Shown in pieces: positions 43,400-51,756 of a DNA stretch of 64,000 nt. Below the pieces are notes generated by a model. The model searched no databases and was not told where the DNA came from. It saw nothing but the letters and a program-made list of their open reading frames with translations. How positions within the stretch are numbered: position 1 is the stretch's first letter; each line of letters begins with the position of its first letter. This DNA comes from JAMXLO01 sp963818775. GTDB lineage: Bacteria > Pseudomonadota > Alphaproteobacteria > Acetobacterales > Acetobacteraceae. The position numbers and the translations under genes are program-made. The DNA is taken from assembly GCA_963818775.1 (NCBI GenBank), contig CAWFUF010000029.1, forward strand, positions 27,310-91,309, read 5' to 3'.

Positions 43400-44677
43400 A
43401 TGGGACGCGCAGACACGGATAGTCGCGGCCGTCCGGTCGTGGTGGTGACAGGCACCGGCCTCGTGACCTCACTCGGCGCGGGAAAAAAGGACAACTGGTG
43501 CGAACTGACCGCCGGGCACTCGGGCATTCGGCGCATATCGCGATTTCCGATCGGCGGCCTGCGCACCAACATAGCCGGCACGGTGGACTTTGTGCCGGTC
43601 GACGAGTTGTCGGCGCCGGCACTTTCCGAGCGAATGGCGGAACTGGTCGTCGACGAGGCGCTGACGGAGTCCGGCGTCGGCACGCGGGGCGACTTTCCCG
43701 GACCGATGTTTCTGGCGTTGCCGCCAGTGGAACTGGAATGGCCGCAGCGTCTCGTGCTGGCCACCGCCTCCGGCGCCAACGAAACCGTCACCTACGATGA
43801 CCTGCTGCGCGCCGCGGCAACCGGAAAGTTCGCGCGCTACTACGAGCGGTTCCTGTTCGGCTCGGTCGCGGAGAACCTTGCGGTGCGCTTCGGCACCAAG
43901 GGCTCGCCGGTGGCAACCTCCACCGCCTGCGCATCAGGTGCCACCGCCATTCAACTCGGTGTCGAGGCGCTCAGGCGCGGCGAGGCCGAGGCGGCGCTGG
44001 TGGTCGGTACCGATGCATCGGTCAACCCCGAAAGCCTCATCCGCTTCTCACTGCTGTCTGCGCTGTCCACTCGCAACGATCCGCCTCAGGCTGCCGCGCG
44101 CCCGTTCAGCAAGGACCGCGACGGGTTCGTGATGGCTGAAGGTGGCGGCGCACTGGTGCTGGAAACTCTCGCACATGCACGCGCTCGCGGTGCGAAAATA
44201 CTTGGCGTGCTGGAAGGCTGCGGCGAGATGGCTGATGGGTTCCATCGCACGCGCTCATCTCCGGACGGCAAGCCGATCATCGCCTGCATGCGGAACGCGC
44301 TCGAGGATGCCGGGCTGGCACCGGATGCCATCGGCTATATCAACGCGCACGGCACCGGCACGCCGGAGAACGACAAGATGGAATGGGTCGGCGTATCCGC
44401 CGTGTTCGGCGAGCGTGCTGGCGCAATTCCGATCTCCTCCAACAAGTCGATGATCGGCCATACCCTGACCGCAGCCGGTACCGTGGAGGCGATCTTCACC
44501 TTGCTGGCGATGCGGCACGGCAGACTGCCACCTACGATCAACTACGAGACTCCCGATCCGACGCTGCCAGTCGATTGCGTGCCCAACGTCGCGCGCGACG
44601 CGCAGGTGCAGCATGCGATTTCCAATTCGTTCGGGTTCGGCGGGCAGAACGTGTGTCTGGTGATGGGACTCCCGTAG
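43400..44677 (+). CDS. fabF1XL: Beta-ketoacyl-ACP synthase II (VLCFA locus)
   Basis: A 425-residue condensing enzyme that extends acyl-AcpXL with malonyl units. The catalytic triad is complete: Cys in TSTACASGATAIQLG, His in NAHGTGTPEND and His in NKSMIGHTLTAAGTVEA. Glycine-rich end NSFGFGGQNVC fits the family. AGGAGG precedes the ATG at 43400, ten bases after fabF2XL. It is the only active ketosynthase in the locus and should pair with FabF2XL. Confidence 0.93.
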   Translation: MGRADTDSRGRPVVVVTGTGLVTSLGAGKKDNWCELTAGHSGIRRISRFPIGGLRTNIAGTVDFVPVDELSAPALSERMAELVVDEALTESGVGTRGDFPGPMFLALPPVELEWPQRLVLATASGANETVTYDDLLRAAATGKFARYYERFLFGSVAENLAVRFGTKGSPVATSTACASGATAIQLGVEALRRGEAEAALVVGTDASVNPESLIRFSLLSALSTRNDPPQAAARPFSKDRDGFVMAEGGGALVLETLAHARARGAKILGVLEGCGEMADGFHRTRSSPDGKPIIACMRNALEDAGLAPDAIGYINAHGTGTPENDKMEWVGVSAVFGERAGAIPISSNKSMIGHTLTAAGTVEAIFTLLAMRHGRLPPTINYETPDPTLPVDCVPNVARDAQVQHAISNSFGFGGQNVCLVMGLP

Positions 44678-44679
44678 GG

Positions 44680-45726
44680 GTGACCGCGCCCAACGTGCCG
44701 CCAATCAACGCGCTGCAACTGCTGGCAGATCGCGAGCTCGCGCTGACCCGGGGCGTGCGCCCTCCCCCGCCCGCTCCTGGTGAGGTCCAGCTTCGCGTCC
44801 GCTACGTCGGGCTGAACCATATCGACGTGTGGGGCTTCCGCGGCATGGCCTTCGCCAAACGACAGTTCCCCCTCACGGTCGGCGCCGAGGCAGCGTGCGA
44901 GGTGGTTGCGATCGGCGACGGCGTCACCACGCTCGCGCCCGGCGATCGCGTAGTGCCGTACGCCGCGCTGGTTTGTGGCACGTGCTCGGGCTGCACGCGC
45001 GGCCGCGAGAACTTGTGCGAGAATGTCGCCGGCGTGCGCGGCTTCCATGTCGATGGCTTCGCGCAGGCCTTCACCAACCACCCCGCGCGCCTCACCGCCA
45101 AGCTGCCCGACGCGGTCGATCTACGCGACGCCGCCTGCGTCGCTGTCGCCTATGCCACGGTGGAACACATGCTCTTCGACAACGCGCGACTGGAACCGGG
45201 CGAATGGATCCTGGTGCATGCCGGTGGTTCCGGCATCGGCAGCATTGCTATCCGCGTGGCGAAGGCGCTTGGCTGCACGGTCATCACAACCGTCGGCAGC
45301 AACGACAAAGCGACGAAGGCTCGCGACCTCGGCGCCGATCACATCATCAATTACCGCACGGACCGCTTCGAGGGCGTCGTGCGAAAGCTTACCGCCCGCA
45401 AGGGCGTCGACGTTGTGTTTGAACATGTCGGAGCCGACACCTGGAGCGGCTCGCTGCTGTCGTTGCGGCGCGGCGGTCGTCTGGTGACGTGCGGTGCGAC
45501 ATCGGGTCCATCCGGCAGCATCAACCTGATGCAGCTCTTCCAGCAACAATACCGCATCATCGGCTCGTTTGGTTCGCCGCTGCACTCGCTCGGCCGCGCG
45601 CTCGACCGCATCGCCTCCGGCGTGCGGCCCGTGATCGACACGGTGTATCCGCTGGCTGACTTCCGTGTCGGCCTCGCGCGGCTGGAAAGTCGCGACGTTT
45701 TCGGGAAGCTCCTTGTCGAGCTCTAA
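44680..45726 (+). CDS. Zinc-binding MDR dehydrogenase (VLCFA locus)
   Basis: A 348-residue medium-chain dehydrogenase/reductase. It has the structural-zinc lobe CGTCSGCTRGRENLC, a catalytic-side GLNHIDVWGFRG and the NAD(P) fold VHAGGSGIGSIAIRVAKAL. A GTG at 44680, three bases after the fabF1XL stop, is the probable start. In rhizobial VLCFA operons a gene of this family holds the same position and may act in hydroxylation or reduction of the chain; the exact step is not settled. It overlaps the acyltransferase gene. Confidence 0.9.
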   Translation: MTAPNVPPINALQLLADRELALTRGVRPPPPAPGEVQLRVRYVGLNHIDVWGFRGMAFAKRQFPLTVGAEAACEVVAIGDGVTTLAPGDRVVPYAALVCGTCSGCTRGRENLCENVAGVRGFHVDGFAQAFTNHPARLTAKLPDAVDLRDAACVAVAYATVEHMLFDNARLEPGEWILVHAGGSGIGSIAIRVAKALGCTVITTVGSNDKATKARDLGADHIINYRTDRFEGVVRKLTARKGVDVVFEHVGADTWSGSLLSLRRGGRLVTCGATSGPSGSINLMQLFQQQYRIIGSFGSPLHSLGRALDRIASGVRPVIDTVYPLADFRVGLARLESRDVFGKLLVEL

Positions 45727-46621
45727 ACTGGCCCGATACTTTTCGCTCTATGCTGACCGGCTGCTTGGCCGCCTGGTGAAGTACACGCTGGCGGCGCTCC
45801 GCCGTTCGGATCCCGACCGCGCCTCTGACTGGTGTGGCGCGATGGCTCGGCGCATCGGCCCGCTGACCCCGACGCATCGCGTCGGCCGCGCCAATCTTCG
45901 CGCCGCGTTCCCGGAAAAAGACTCGGCATGGATCGCTGCGACACTGCGCGGTGCCTGGGACAATCTCGGTCGTGTCGCCGGCGAATACGTGCATCTCGGC
46001 CGGTTGTGGGACTATGACCCGGCGCATCCGCACGCAGGCCGCATGGTAACCGACGATGAGCACGTCTTCATCGAGTTACAGAACGACGGGAAACCCGCAC
46101 TGTGCTTCGCGGCGCATCTCGGCAACTGGGAACTGCCGGCGGTGATGGCAGCGGCGCACGGCCTGCCATCCGCAGTGCTCTATCGCATGCCTAACAATAA
46201 GGCCGTCGCGCGCGAGATCGCCAGCATCCGAACACCGCTGATGGGCCATCTGATCCGTAGCCGCGCGCAGGCGCCTTTGGAGATGGCCGCAGCGCTGGAA
46301 CGCGGCGAGCACCTCGGCATGCTGGTGGATCAGCGCTTCTCGCGCGGTGTGGACGTGACGTTCTTCGGCAGAAGCTGCAAGGCAAACCCGTCGATCGCCC
46401 GCCTCGCCCGCCAGTTCGATTGCCCGGTCGTCGGTGTGCGGGTGATCCGCCTGCCGGGCCATCGCTTCCGTATCGCAGCCGAGGGACCGTTCGACCTGCC
46501 GCGCGGCGCCGACGGGCGGATCGATGTGCAGCAGTCCACGCAGATGATCACATCGGTGATCGAGCGCTGGGTGAAGGAAAACCCGGATCAGTGGCTGTGG
46601 TTTCATCGTCGCTGGCGTTGA
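45713..46621 (+). CDS. lpxXL: Lipid A very-long-chain acyltransferase LpxXL
   Basis: A 302-residue inner-membrane lysophospholipid-type acyltransferase of the LpxL/HtrB family, last gene of the operon. The catalytic HxxxxE motif is FAAHLGNWELPAVMAA, with LVDQRFSRGVDVTFFG and the C-terminal NPDQWLWFHRRWR typical for LpxL. By position it should move the VLCFA from AcpXL to lipid A. The start is uncertain: TTG at 45713 overlaps the dehydrogenase end by 14 bases, and GTG or other starts upstream are possible. Confidence 0.9.
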   Translation: MSSSKLARYFSLYADRLLGRLVKYTLAALRRSDPDRASDWCGAMARRIGPLTPTHRVGRANLRAAFPEKDSAWIAATLRGAWDNLGRVAGEYVHLGRLWDYDPAHPHAGRMVTDDEHVFIELQNDGKPALCFAAHLGNWELPAVMAAAHGLPSAVLYRMPNNKAVAREIASIRTPLMGHLIRSRAQAPLEMAAALERGEHLGMLVDQRFSRGVDVTFFGRSCKANPSIARLARQFDCPVVGVRVIRLPGHRFRIAAEGPFDLPRGADGRIDVQQSTQMITSVIERWVKENPDQWLWFHRRWR

Positions 46622-46717
46622 CCCTCACAGGCATGTCATCCCGCGACGCGTTGGCTTGCCACAATTGCGGCACGCCGGGCTCGTAACCAATTGCCACAAT
46701 CGAGAGGAGAACCCAAG

Positions 46718-47221
46718 ATGCGTTCCCTGGCACTCTCATTCGCCGTTCTGGCCTGCCTTGCCGGTACACCCGTGCTGGCTCAGACCACGAACGCGCAGGG
46801 TGTGCCGCCAGGCACCAACCCGGTGACCGGCGCGCGGCCCGGCAACGACGTAGGCACCGGCATGTCGATGCCGATGGGCACGCGCGCGAGCAACATCGAT
46901 GGGAGCGACACGCGCTCGACGATCGCGCCGAATTTGCCAAGCCCGTCGCTTGGTCCGGATGCCAGTCCGGTCGATTTCCTGCGCGCCGCGCAAGCCTCGT
47001 TGCAGGCCGGCCGTACCGGCGAGGCGCAGCAGTCGCTCGAGATGGCCCAGACGCGTTTGCTCAGCCGTTCAGTGCCGATGGGCCAGACCAACAACCCAAG
47101 CGATAATCCCGCGGTGACGCAGATCTCGCAGGCCTTGCAGGCGCTGGCTTCGCGCGATCGGGCGCAGGCCGTGCAGTTCATTCAGGCGGCGATCCCGGCG
47201 GCGGCGGCGACGTCGCAATAG
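46718..47221 (+). CDS. Secreted protein of unknown function, Ala/Gln-rich helical end
   Basis: A 167-residue protein with a signal peptide (LALSFAVLACLAGTPVLAQ) and no lipobox. Residues 20-85 are Gly/Pro/Thr rich and probably disordered; the C-terminal half is helical (VDFLRAAQASLQAGRTGEAQ, QALQALASRDRAQAVQF), with two similar helical hairpins like those of small periplasmic repeat proteins. GAGAGGAG precedes the ATG at 46718. I do not recognise the family beyond such similar secreted proteins in related bacteria. Confidence 0.65.
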   Translation: MRSLALSFAVLACLAGTPVLAQTTNAQGVPPGTNPVTGARPGNDVGTGMSMPMGTRASNIDGSDTRSTIAPNLPSPSLGPDASPVDFLRAAQASLQAGRTGEAQQSLEMAQTRLLSRSVPMGQTNNPSDNPAVTQISQALQALASRDRAQAVQFIQAAIPAAAATSQ

Positions 47222-47277
47222 GCCCGGCTGCTTGCCTGCCCCGCCACAACCGTCCAGAGTAACGTCGATGTGTTGGC

Positions 47278-48417
47278 ATGGACGGTGTGGCGGTGGCGGA
47301 GTCAGACGAAGATTTAACTGAACGGACGATTAGCTTCCGCAGCGATATCGCGCCGCGGACACAGGTCGAGACGGCAGCGCACCTGCTGTTGATCCTGGCG
47401 GACAACGCGCCACCCCGCCACGTAACGTTGGGCCTGTTACCCTTGATCGTAGGCCGCACCGCTCCGGCCGAGGTGCTTCTGGAAGGCAGCTCGGTTTCAC
47501 GTCGGCACTGCCGACTGGAACGCCAAAACGACAGTGTCGTGCTGACCGATCTGGCCTCGACCAACGGCACATTCGTCAACGGTGAACGTGTCAGTGACCC
47601 GGTTGTGCTGGAGGATGGTGCACGGATCACGGTCGGCGCGCATGCACTGAGCTACCATCGGCGCAGCCAGCAGGAACTGGCGGGCTGGGAGGCGCTGGAT
47701 CGCGAGCTCGGCGAGGCCAGCGACTATGTGCTGTCGGTGCTTCCGCCGCCCATCATCGCCGGGCCGGTACAGGCGGAGTGGTTCTATCAGCCCTGCACGC
47801 GTCTCGGCGGCGATGCGTTCGGTTACCAGATGTTGGATTCCCGTTGCTTCGCCGCTTTCATGCTGGACGTTGCGGGACATGGCGCAGGATCGGCGCTGTT
47901 CTCGGTGACTGTGGCAAATGTGCTCCGTCAGCGCATGTTGCCGGAGGTCGATTTCCGCAATCCGGGCGCGGTGATCCGCGGACTTAATCGCATGTTCCCC
48001 ATGGAACAGCACAACAACCTGTTCTTCACGATGTGGTACGGCGTCTACGATATTGCGGATCGCGTGGTGAGCTTCGCGACGGCGGGCCACCATCCGGCCT
48101 ATCTGCTGGCTCCTGACGCGGCGCAGCCGATGCCATTGGGCACGCGCAATCCATCGATCGGCATCAGTGCGGACCGCGACGTCGCCGCCTCACGCGCCGC
48201 GGTGACACCTGGCAGTTCGCTGTTCCTGTTCAGCGACGGCGTGTTCGAGATCACCGATCACGCGGGGCGCGAGTGGGATATCTCGCAGATACTATCGCTG
48301 CTGCCGGTCATGGCCGGACCGGGCGGCCCACGCCGCCTGTACGACAAGGTGCGCATGACGGCGCGGCCGGGTCCGCTGGAGGATGATTTCTCCGCGCTGG
48401 CAATCCGCTTCATCTGA
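47278..48417 (+). CDS. FHA-domain SpoIIE/RsbU-type protein phosphatase
   Basis: A 379-residue signalling protein. Residues about 35-125 form an FHA phosphothreonine-binding domain: IVGRTAPAEVLL, SSVSRRHCRLER (the SxxH motif) and STNGTFVNGERV. The C-terminal 230 residues are a PP2C-like SpoIIE phosphatase with TRLGGDAFGYQML and FMLDVAGHGAGSALFSV metal-site Asp motifs, and SLFLFSDGVFEI and PLEDDFSALAIRF at the end. It would reverse phosphorylation of an anti-sigma antagonist or kinase target. No kinase or antagonist gene is adjacent. Confidence 0.88.
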   Translation: MDGVAVAESDEDLTERTISFRSDIAPRTQVETAAHLLLILADNAPPRHVTLGLLPLIVGRTAPAEVLLEGSSVSRRHCRLERQNDSVVLTDLASTNGTFVNGERVSDPVVLEDGARITVGAHALSYHRRSQQELAGWEALDRELGEASDYVLSVLPPPIIAGPVQAEWFYQPCTRLGGDAFGYQMLDSRCFAAFMLDVAGHGAGSALFSVTVANVLRQRMLPEVDFRNPGAVIRGLNRMFPMEQHNNLFFTMWYGVYDIADRVVSFATAGHHPAYLLAPDAAQPMPLGTRNPSIGISADRDVAASRAAVTPGSSLFLFSDGVFEITDHAGREWDISQILSLLPVMAGPGGPRRLYDKVRMTARPGPLEDDFSALAIRFI

Positions 48418-48427
48418 GGACATCGAC

Positions 48428-49405
48428 ATGGCCGACCTGCCGCTTCGACTGACATGCGCTGACTATGCGCGCGTGATGCCACTCGCGGTTGGTGACGTGG
48501 AGCCCGACGGCATTGATCTGACAATGGTGTTGGGGCGCGAAGGTTCGTGGCCGAAGCGCGCGGAGATGCTGCGTCGTGCCGCGAACGATCCGACGGTGCA
48601 GGGTGGCGAGTCGTCCATGGCGGGACATCTGCGCCGGATCGACCGGGGCGACCGCAACCTGGTTGCGCTGCCTGTATTCCCGCTGCGCAGTTTCACTGGG
48701 CGCGATCTCTATGTGCGCAAGGCCGGACCGATAAAGACGCCGGCGGATCTGCGCGGCGGGCGCATCGGAATGTACGACTGGGTGGCAAGTGGCTCCATCT
48801 GGTACCGGCATTTCCTGCGCTTCATCGGGGTCCCGCCGGAGGACCTGCAATGGACCATCGGCCCAGTGGACGAATCGAATATCACCAGTCACGTCTATAC
48901 GCTGCCGGAGGGCGTGCGCGCCGCGCCGGAGGACCGCGCGTTGTCCGACATGCTGGTTGCCTGCGAGTTGGATGCGATCTACAGCCCGCCGCGGCCTCGG
49001 CGCTATCATCCGGTGGACGGACCGATCGTGCGCCTGTTCCCCGACATTCGCACGATCGAGCGGCAGTACTTCCGTGCCACCCGAATGTTCCCGCCGCAGC
49101 ATCTCATGGTTCTGCGACGCGATGCGTGGCAGCAGAACAAATGGATCGCGCGCTCGCTGACCGATGCATTCGCTCGCTGCACGGAAACGTTCGGCAAGGC
49201 ACAGCGGTCGTTCCCATATGCATCGCCCTGGCTCGATGCCGAGCTGGAGGAGACCGAGGCGCTGATGGGCGCCGACTTCCATACAGACGGTTTCGAACAG
49301 AACCGTGCGACCCTCGAAGTGTTCGCGGAACAGGCACACCTCGCCGGCATCGTGACCAGGCGCATCCGTCCTGAGGAGTACTTCGCGGAGTTCCTGGAAA
49401 GTTAG
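48428..49405 (+). CDS. Pht5-like 4,5-dihydroxyphthalate decarboxylase/NMT1-type protein
   Basis: A 325-residue protein with a periplasmic-binding-like fold but no signal peptide. The start MADLPLRLTCADYARVMPLA and LGREGSWPKRAEMLRR, TPADLRGGRIGMYDWVASGS, ILF-like middle and FPPQHLMVLRRDAW segments are typical of the group annotated as 4,5-dihydroxyphthalate decarboxylase. Relatives in that group are also solute receptors for ABC transporters, so decarboxylase activity is not assured. It begins ten bases after the phosphatase gene. It is the last core gene before the accessory region. Confidence 0.75.
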   Translation: MADLPLRLTCADYARVMPLAVGDVEPDGIDLTMVLGREGSWPKRAEMLRRAANDPTVQGGESSMAGHLRRIDRGDRNLVALPVFPLRSFTGRDLYVRKAGPIKTPADLRGGRIGMYDWVASGSIWYRHFLRFIGVPPEDLQWTIGPVDESNITSHVYTLPEGVRAAPEDRALSDMLVACELDAIYSPPRPRRYHPVDGPIVRLFPDIRTIERQYFRATRMFPPQHLMVLRRDAWQQNKWIARSLTDAFARCTETFGKAQRSFPYASPWLDAELEETEALMGADFHTDGFEQNRATLEVFAEQAHLAGIVTRRIRPEEYFAEFLES

Positions 49406-49699
49406 CGCGTCACGCCTGGAACAACCCGGTCAGCTCGATGCCGGGAGGGTCGAGCCCTATCGTTCCCTCGCGAATGATGCGTGACCTGATGCCTCCTGCG
49501 TCGTCACGCTGATCTTGGATAACGGCAGGGTTCCCTGTCGTGCCGATGAGATAGTGTCGCACCAAGGGAATGCGGAAATGACCCTCTAGACACTTTCAGA
49601 ATGACTAGGGCCTGTCCTCAATTAGGGGGTTCCGGCGCGGCGAAAACGATTCAAAGCTGAACGCAGCGGCGGCAGTTCGGAGCCTGCTTCCGGATTTGC
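49406..49699. other. Boundary between core and accessory DNA, no gene seen
   Basis: No convincing gene lies between the Pht5-like stop and the integrase remnant. A short AT-biased patch near 49600-49627 (CCTGTCCTCAATTAG) looks like the end of an insertion sequence, but no partner end was found. The stretch likely marks the left edge of the accessory region. Confidence 0.4.
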
Positions 49700-50662
49700 T
49701 TACGCTTCGCAGCCCGGCGGTTCGACCACGCGGCATGGGCGCCGCCGGTCGTGGCGCTGCTGCTGTCTATAATGTGGCCGGCCGCCTGCCTGGTGCGGCG
49801 CACCGGGTGTTTGAGCCGGGCGATCGCCGGCACCAAGGGTCGTTCCGGATCGGTTGCGACGACTTGCGGATCCTGGCCGCAATGATGACCAACGGCGAAG
49901 CGCGTGTGCTGGTGTGCCTGGTGCTGCCGTGCGATCGCGACAAACACGGCGTGCCGCGACCTCGTGCCAGTGCATAGCTGCATGGTGGCCTTCGGGCTGT
50001 TTTCGTCGCGCCGGCAGTTGAGGCTTGACCAGCGCCAGCAGCGCGGGGTTCGGGCCCTCGCGCCAAGGCTTCCGGGTCGCCCTGTCGGTCCGGCCCGCGG
50101 CCCAATCAAGGATGATCTGGATCCGGCCGCGTACGCGGTCGGCCGTCTCTCGCTTGTCGAGCCAGATCGGCTGCAGGACGTCGCGAACGTCGTCGGTGTT
50201 GACCGCGGCAAGCGGCTTGTCGCCGATCACGGGATAGACGTAGGCCGCCAGGGTCGCTGGCCATTGGGCGGCGTGCTTCGCATTCCGCCATCCGCCTTCG
50301 TTCAACCGCAGGTATTCCTCTGCCGCCTTGCGGAAGGTTCGCGCGTCGGCCTTGGCCGCTGCCTTCTCCCGTTCCTCGGTCGCCATTGCCGCGGCCTGCC
50401 TGGCGCGTTTGTCGGCAAGTGGATCTGTCCCCGACTTGGCTTGCTGGCGCGCAGCGGTCGCCTTCTCCCGAGCCGCCGCAAGCCCGACGTCGGGGTACGG
50501 TCCCAAGCCCATCCACGTCGCCTTGCCCCGGAGCATGTAGCGGAAGGCCCATGCCCGCTGCTGCGGCCCGCGGACCCGTAGATACAACCCCTCGCCGTCA
50601 GGGTAAGCGCCTGGCTTGACGAGGGTCCGCAGCAGCGCCGGATTGAGCAGGTGATTTGCCAT
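49700..50662 (-). pseudogene. Tyrosine integrase (P4-type), catalytic domain lost
   Basis: Starting MANHLLNPALLRTLVKPGAY, it has the N-terminal arm-binding domain of P4-type integrases (YLRVRGPQQRAWAFRYMLRG, MGLGPYPDVGLAAAREKA) and the core-binding helical domain (TFRKAAEEYLRLNEGGWRN, VYPVIGDKPLAAVNTDDVRD). After about residue 230 (HWHEVAA) the text becomes Arg/Pro-rich and the R-H-R-Y catalytic residues cannot be found in any frame down to 49460. It is therefore dead. Its 5' side is split from the attachment site by IS66. Confidence 0.82.
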
Positions 50663-50822
50663 GGAGAGTGTCCGTCGAACTTGTATCCGTGAGCGTGGAC
50701 TGATGGCCGCCTACCGTCGTGCTCACAAGATATGGGAGCCTTCATTGTCATAGTGAGGATCGGCAAGTGTCCATCAAGGAGTAGTGGACACTTAGCCAGG
50801 TTGCACAGGATAGGACGTTCCG

Positions 50823-51329
50823 TTGAGTGCATTGCCGGAGACGAGCGACAGGGTGAAGGTCTCGCGCCGTTCGTGGCCGCTTGAGGAGAAGCGGCGGATT
50901 GTCGAGGAAGCGTTTGGTCCCGGCATGTCGGTTGCCGATGTTGCGCGCCGTCACGGGTTGAATTCGAATCAGGTGTTCAATTGGCGGAAAGTGATTGGAA
51001 CGCGGCCTACGGCTGAGACTTCAGAGGCATCTTCGTCTGCACAACAGACACAGCCCGATGCACCGCCCGCTGGTGCGGCGGATGGGTTTCTTTCGATCGG
51101 CGCGATTGTGGAGCCTAAGGACGAAGGTACAGTTCGGCGGCTCAATTCGTCCGCTCTGCTGGTGGGGCAGGCGCCGCAGGATCGCGGTGCGGATGCGCGC
51201 CCGGCGATGGACGAACGCCCGGGGATGGTCGAGATCGACCTGCCATGTGGGACGCGTCTTCGGGTGGATGCGTTCGTCAATGAGCGGACGCTGCGGCGTG
51301 TCCTTTGCGTGTTGCGGAGCCTGTCGTGA
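50823..51329 (+). CDS. tnpA: IS66 accessory protein TnpA
   Basis: A 168-residue helix-turn-helix protein: RRSWPLEEKRRIVEEAFGPG, MSVADVARRHGLNSNQVFNW. This is the first of the three IS66 genes. It begins with TTG at 50823 and its stop overlaps the GTG of tnpB by GTGA. TnpA is needed for transposition together with TnpB and TnpC, in unclear roles. Confidence 0.9.
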   Translation: MSALPETSDRVKVSRRSWPLEEKRRIVEEAFGPGMSVADVARRHGLNSNQVFNWRKVIGTRPTAETSEASSSAQQTQPDAPPAGAADGFLSIGAIVEPKDEGTVRRLNSSALLVGQAPQDRGADARPAMDERPGMVEIDLPCGTRLRVDAFVNERTLRRVLCVLRSLS

Positions 51330-51682
51330 TTCCGATGGTGCCGGGTACGAAGGTGTATCTGGCCTGTCATCCTGTCAGCATGCGCCTGGGATTTGATGGT
51401 TTGGCGGCACGTGTCGCGCAGGTGCTTGATGGCGATCCGTTCTCGGGCCATTTGTTTCTCTTTCGTGGCAAGCGGGCCGACTATCTGAAGGTGCTGTATT
51501 ATGACGGCACTGGATTATGCCTGTTCGCCAAGCGCCTCGAGAGCGGCAAGTTTGTCTGGCCGCCGATCGTGGACGGCAAGATGGTTCTGACGCCGGCGCA
51601 GCTCACACTGCTCATCGAGGCAATGGATTGGCGGCGGACAGTTGCCGCGGACGTGCCACGAAGACCCATGGCGGTTGGCTGA
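51326..51682 (+). CDS. tnpB: IS66 accessory protein TnpB (Orf2 family)
   Basis: A 118-residue protein with VPGTKVYLACHPVSMRLGFD, GHLFLFRGKRADYLKVLYYD and FVWPPIVDGKMVLTPAQLTLL, all typical of IS66 TnpB. The GTG at 51326 overlaps the tnpA stop. Length is normal, so it seems intact. Confidence 0.93.
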   Translation: MIPMVPGTKVYLACHPVSMRLGFDGLAARVAQVLDGDPFSGHLFLFRGKRADYLKVLYYDGTGLCLFAKRLESGKFVWPPIVDGKMVLTPAQLTLLIEAMDWRRTVAADVPRRPMAVG

Positions 51683-51756
51683 GAAAAATGCCGGCCTGAG
51701 CAATATTCTGTGCGTCAGGCCTTGTACGCCAGCCCGCGATTCTGTATCTCGCGTCC

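Noticed and set aside
46654..46700. Direct repeat TTGCCACAAT, twice, before the secreted-protein gene at 46718
   Set aside because: Two 10-bp copies about 37 bp apart could be a regulator site, but there is no symmetry or known regulator to support it.
49600..49627. Insertion-sequence end (CCTGTCCTCAATTAG)
   Set aside because: Looks like an IS terminus, but no matching inverted end, transposase or target duplication could be found nearby.
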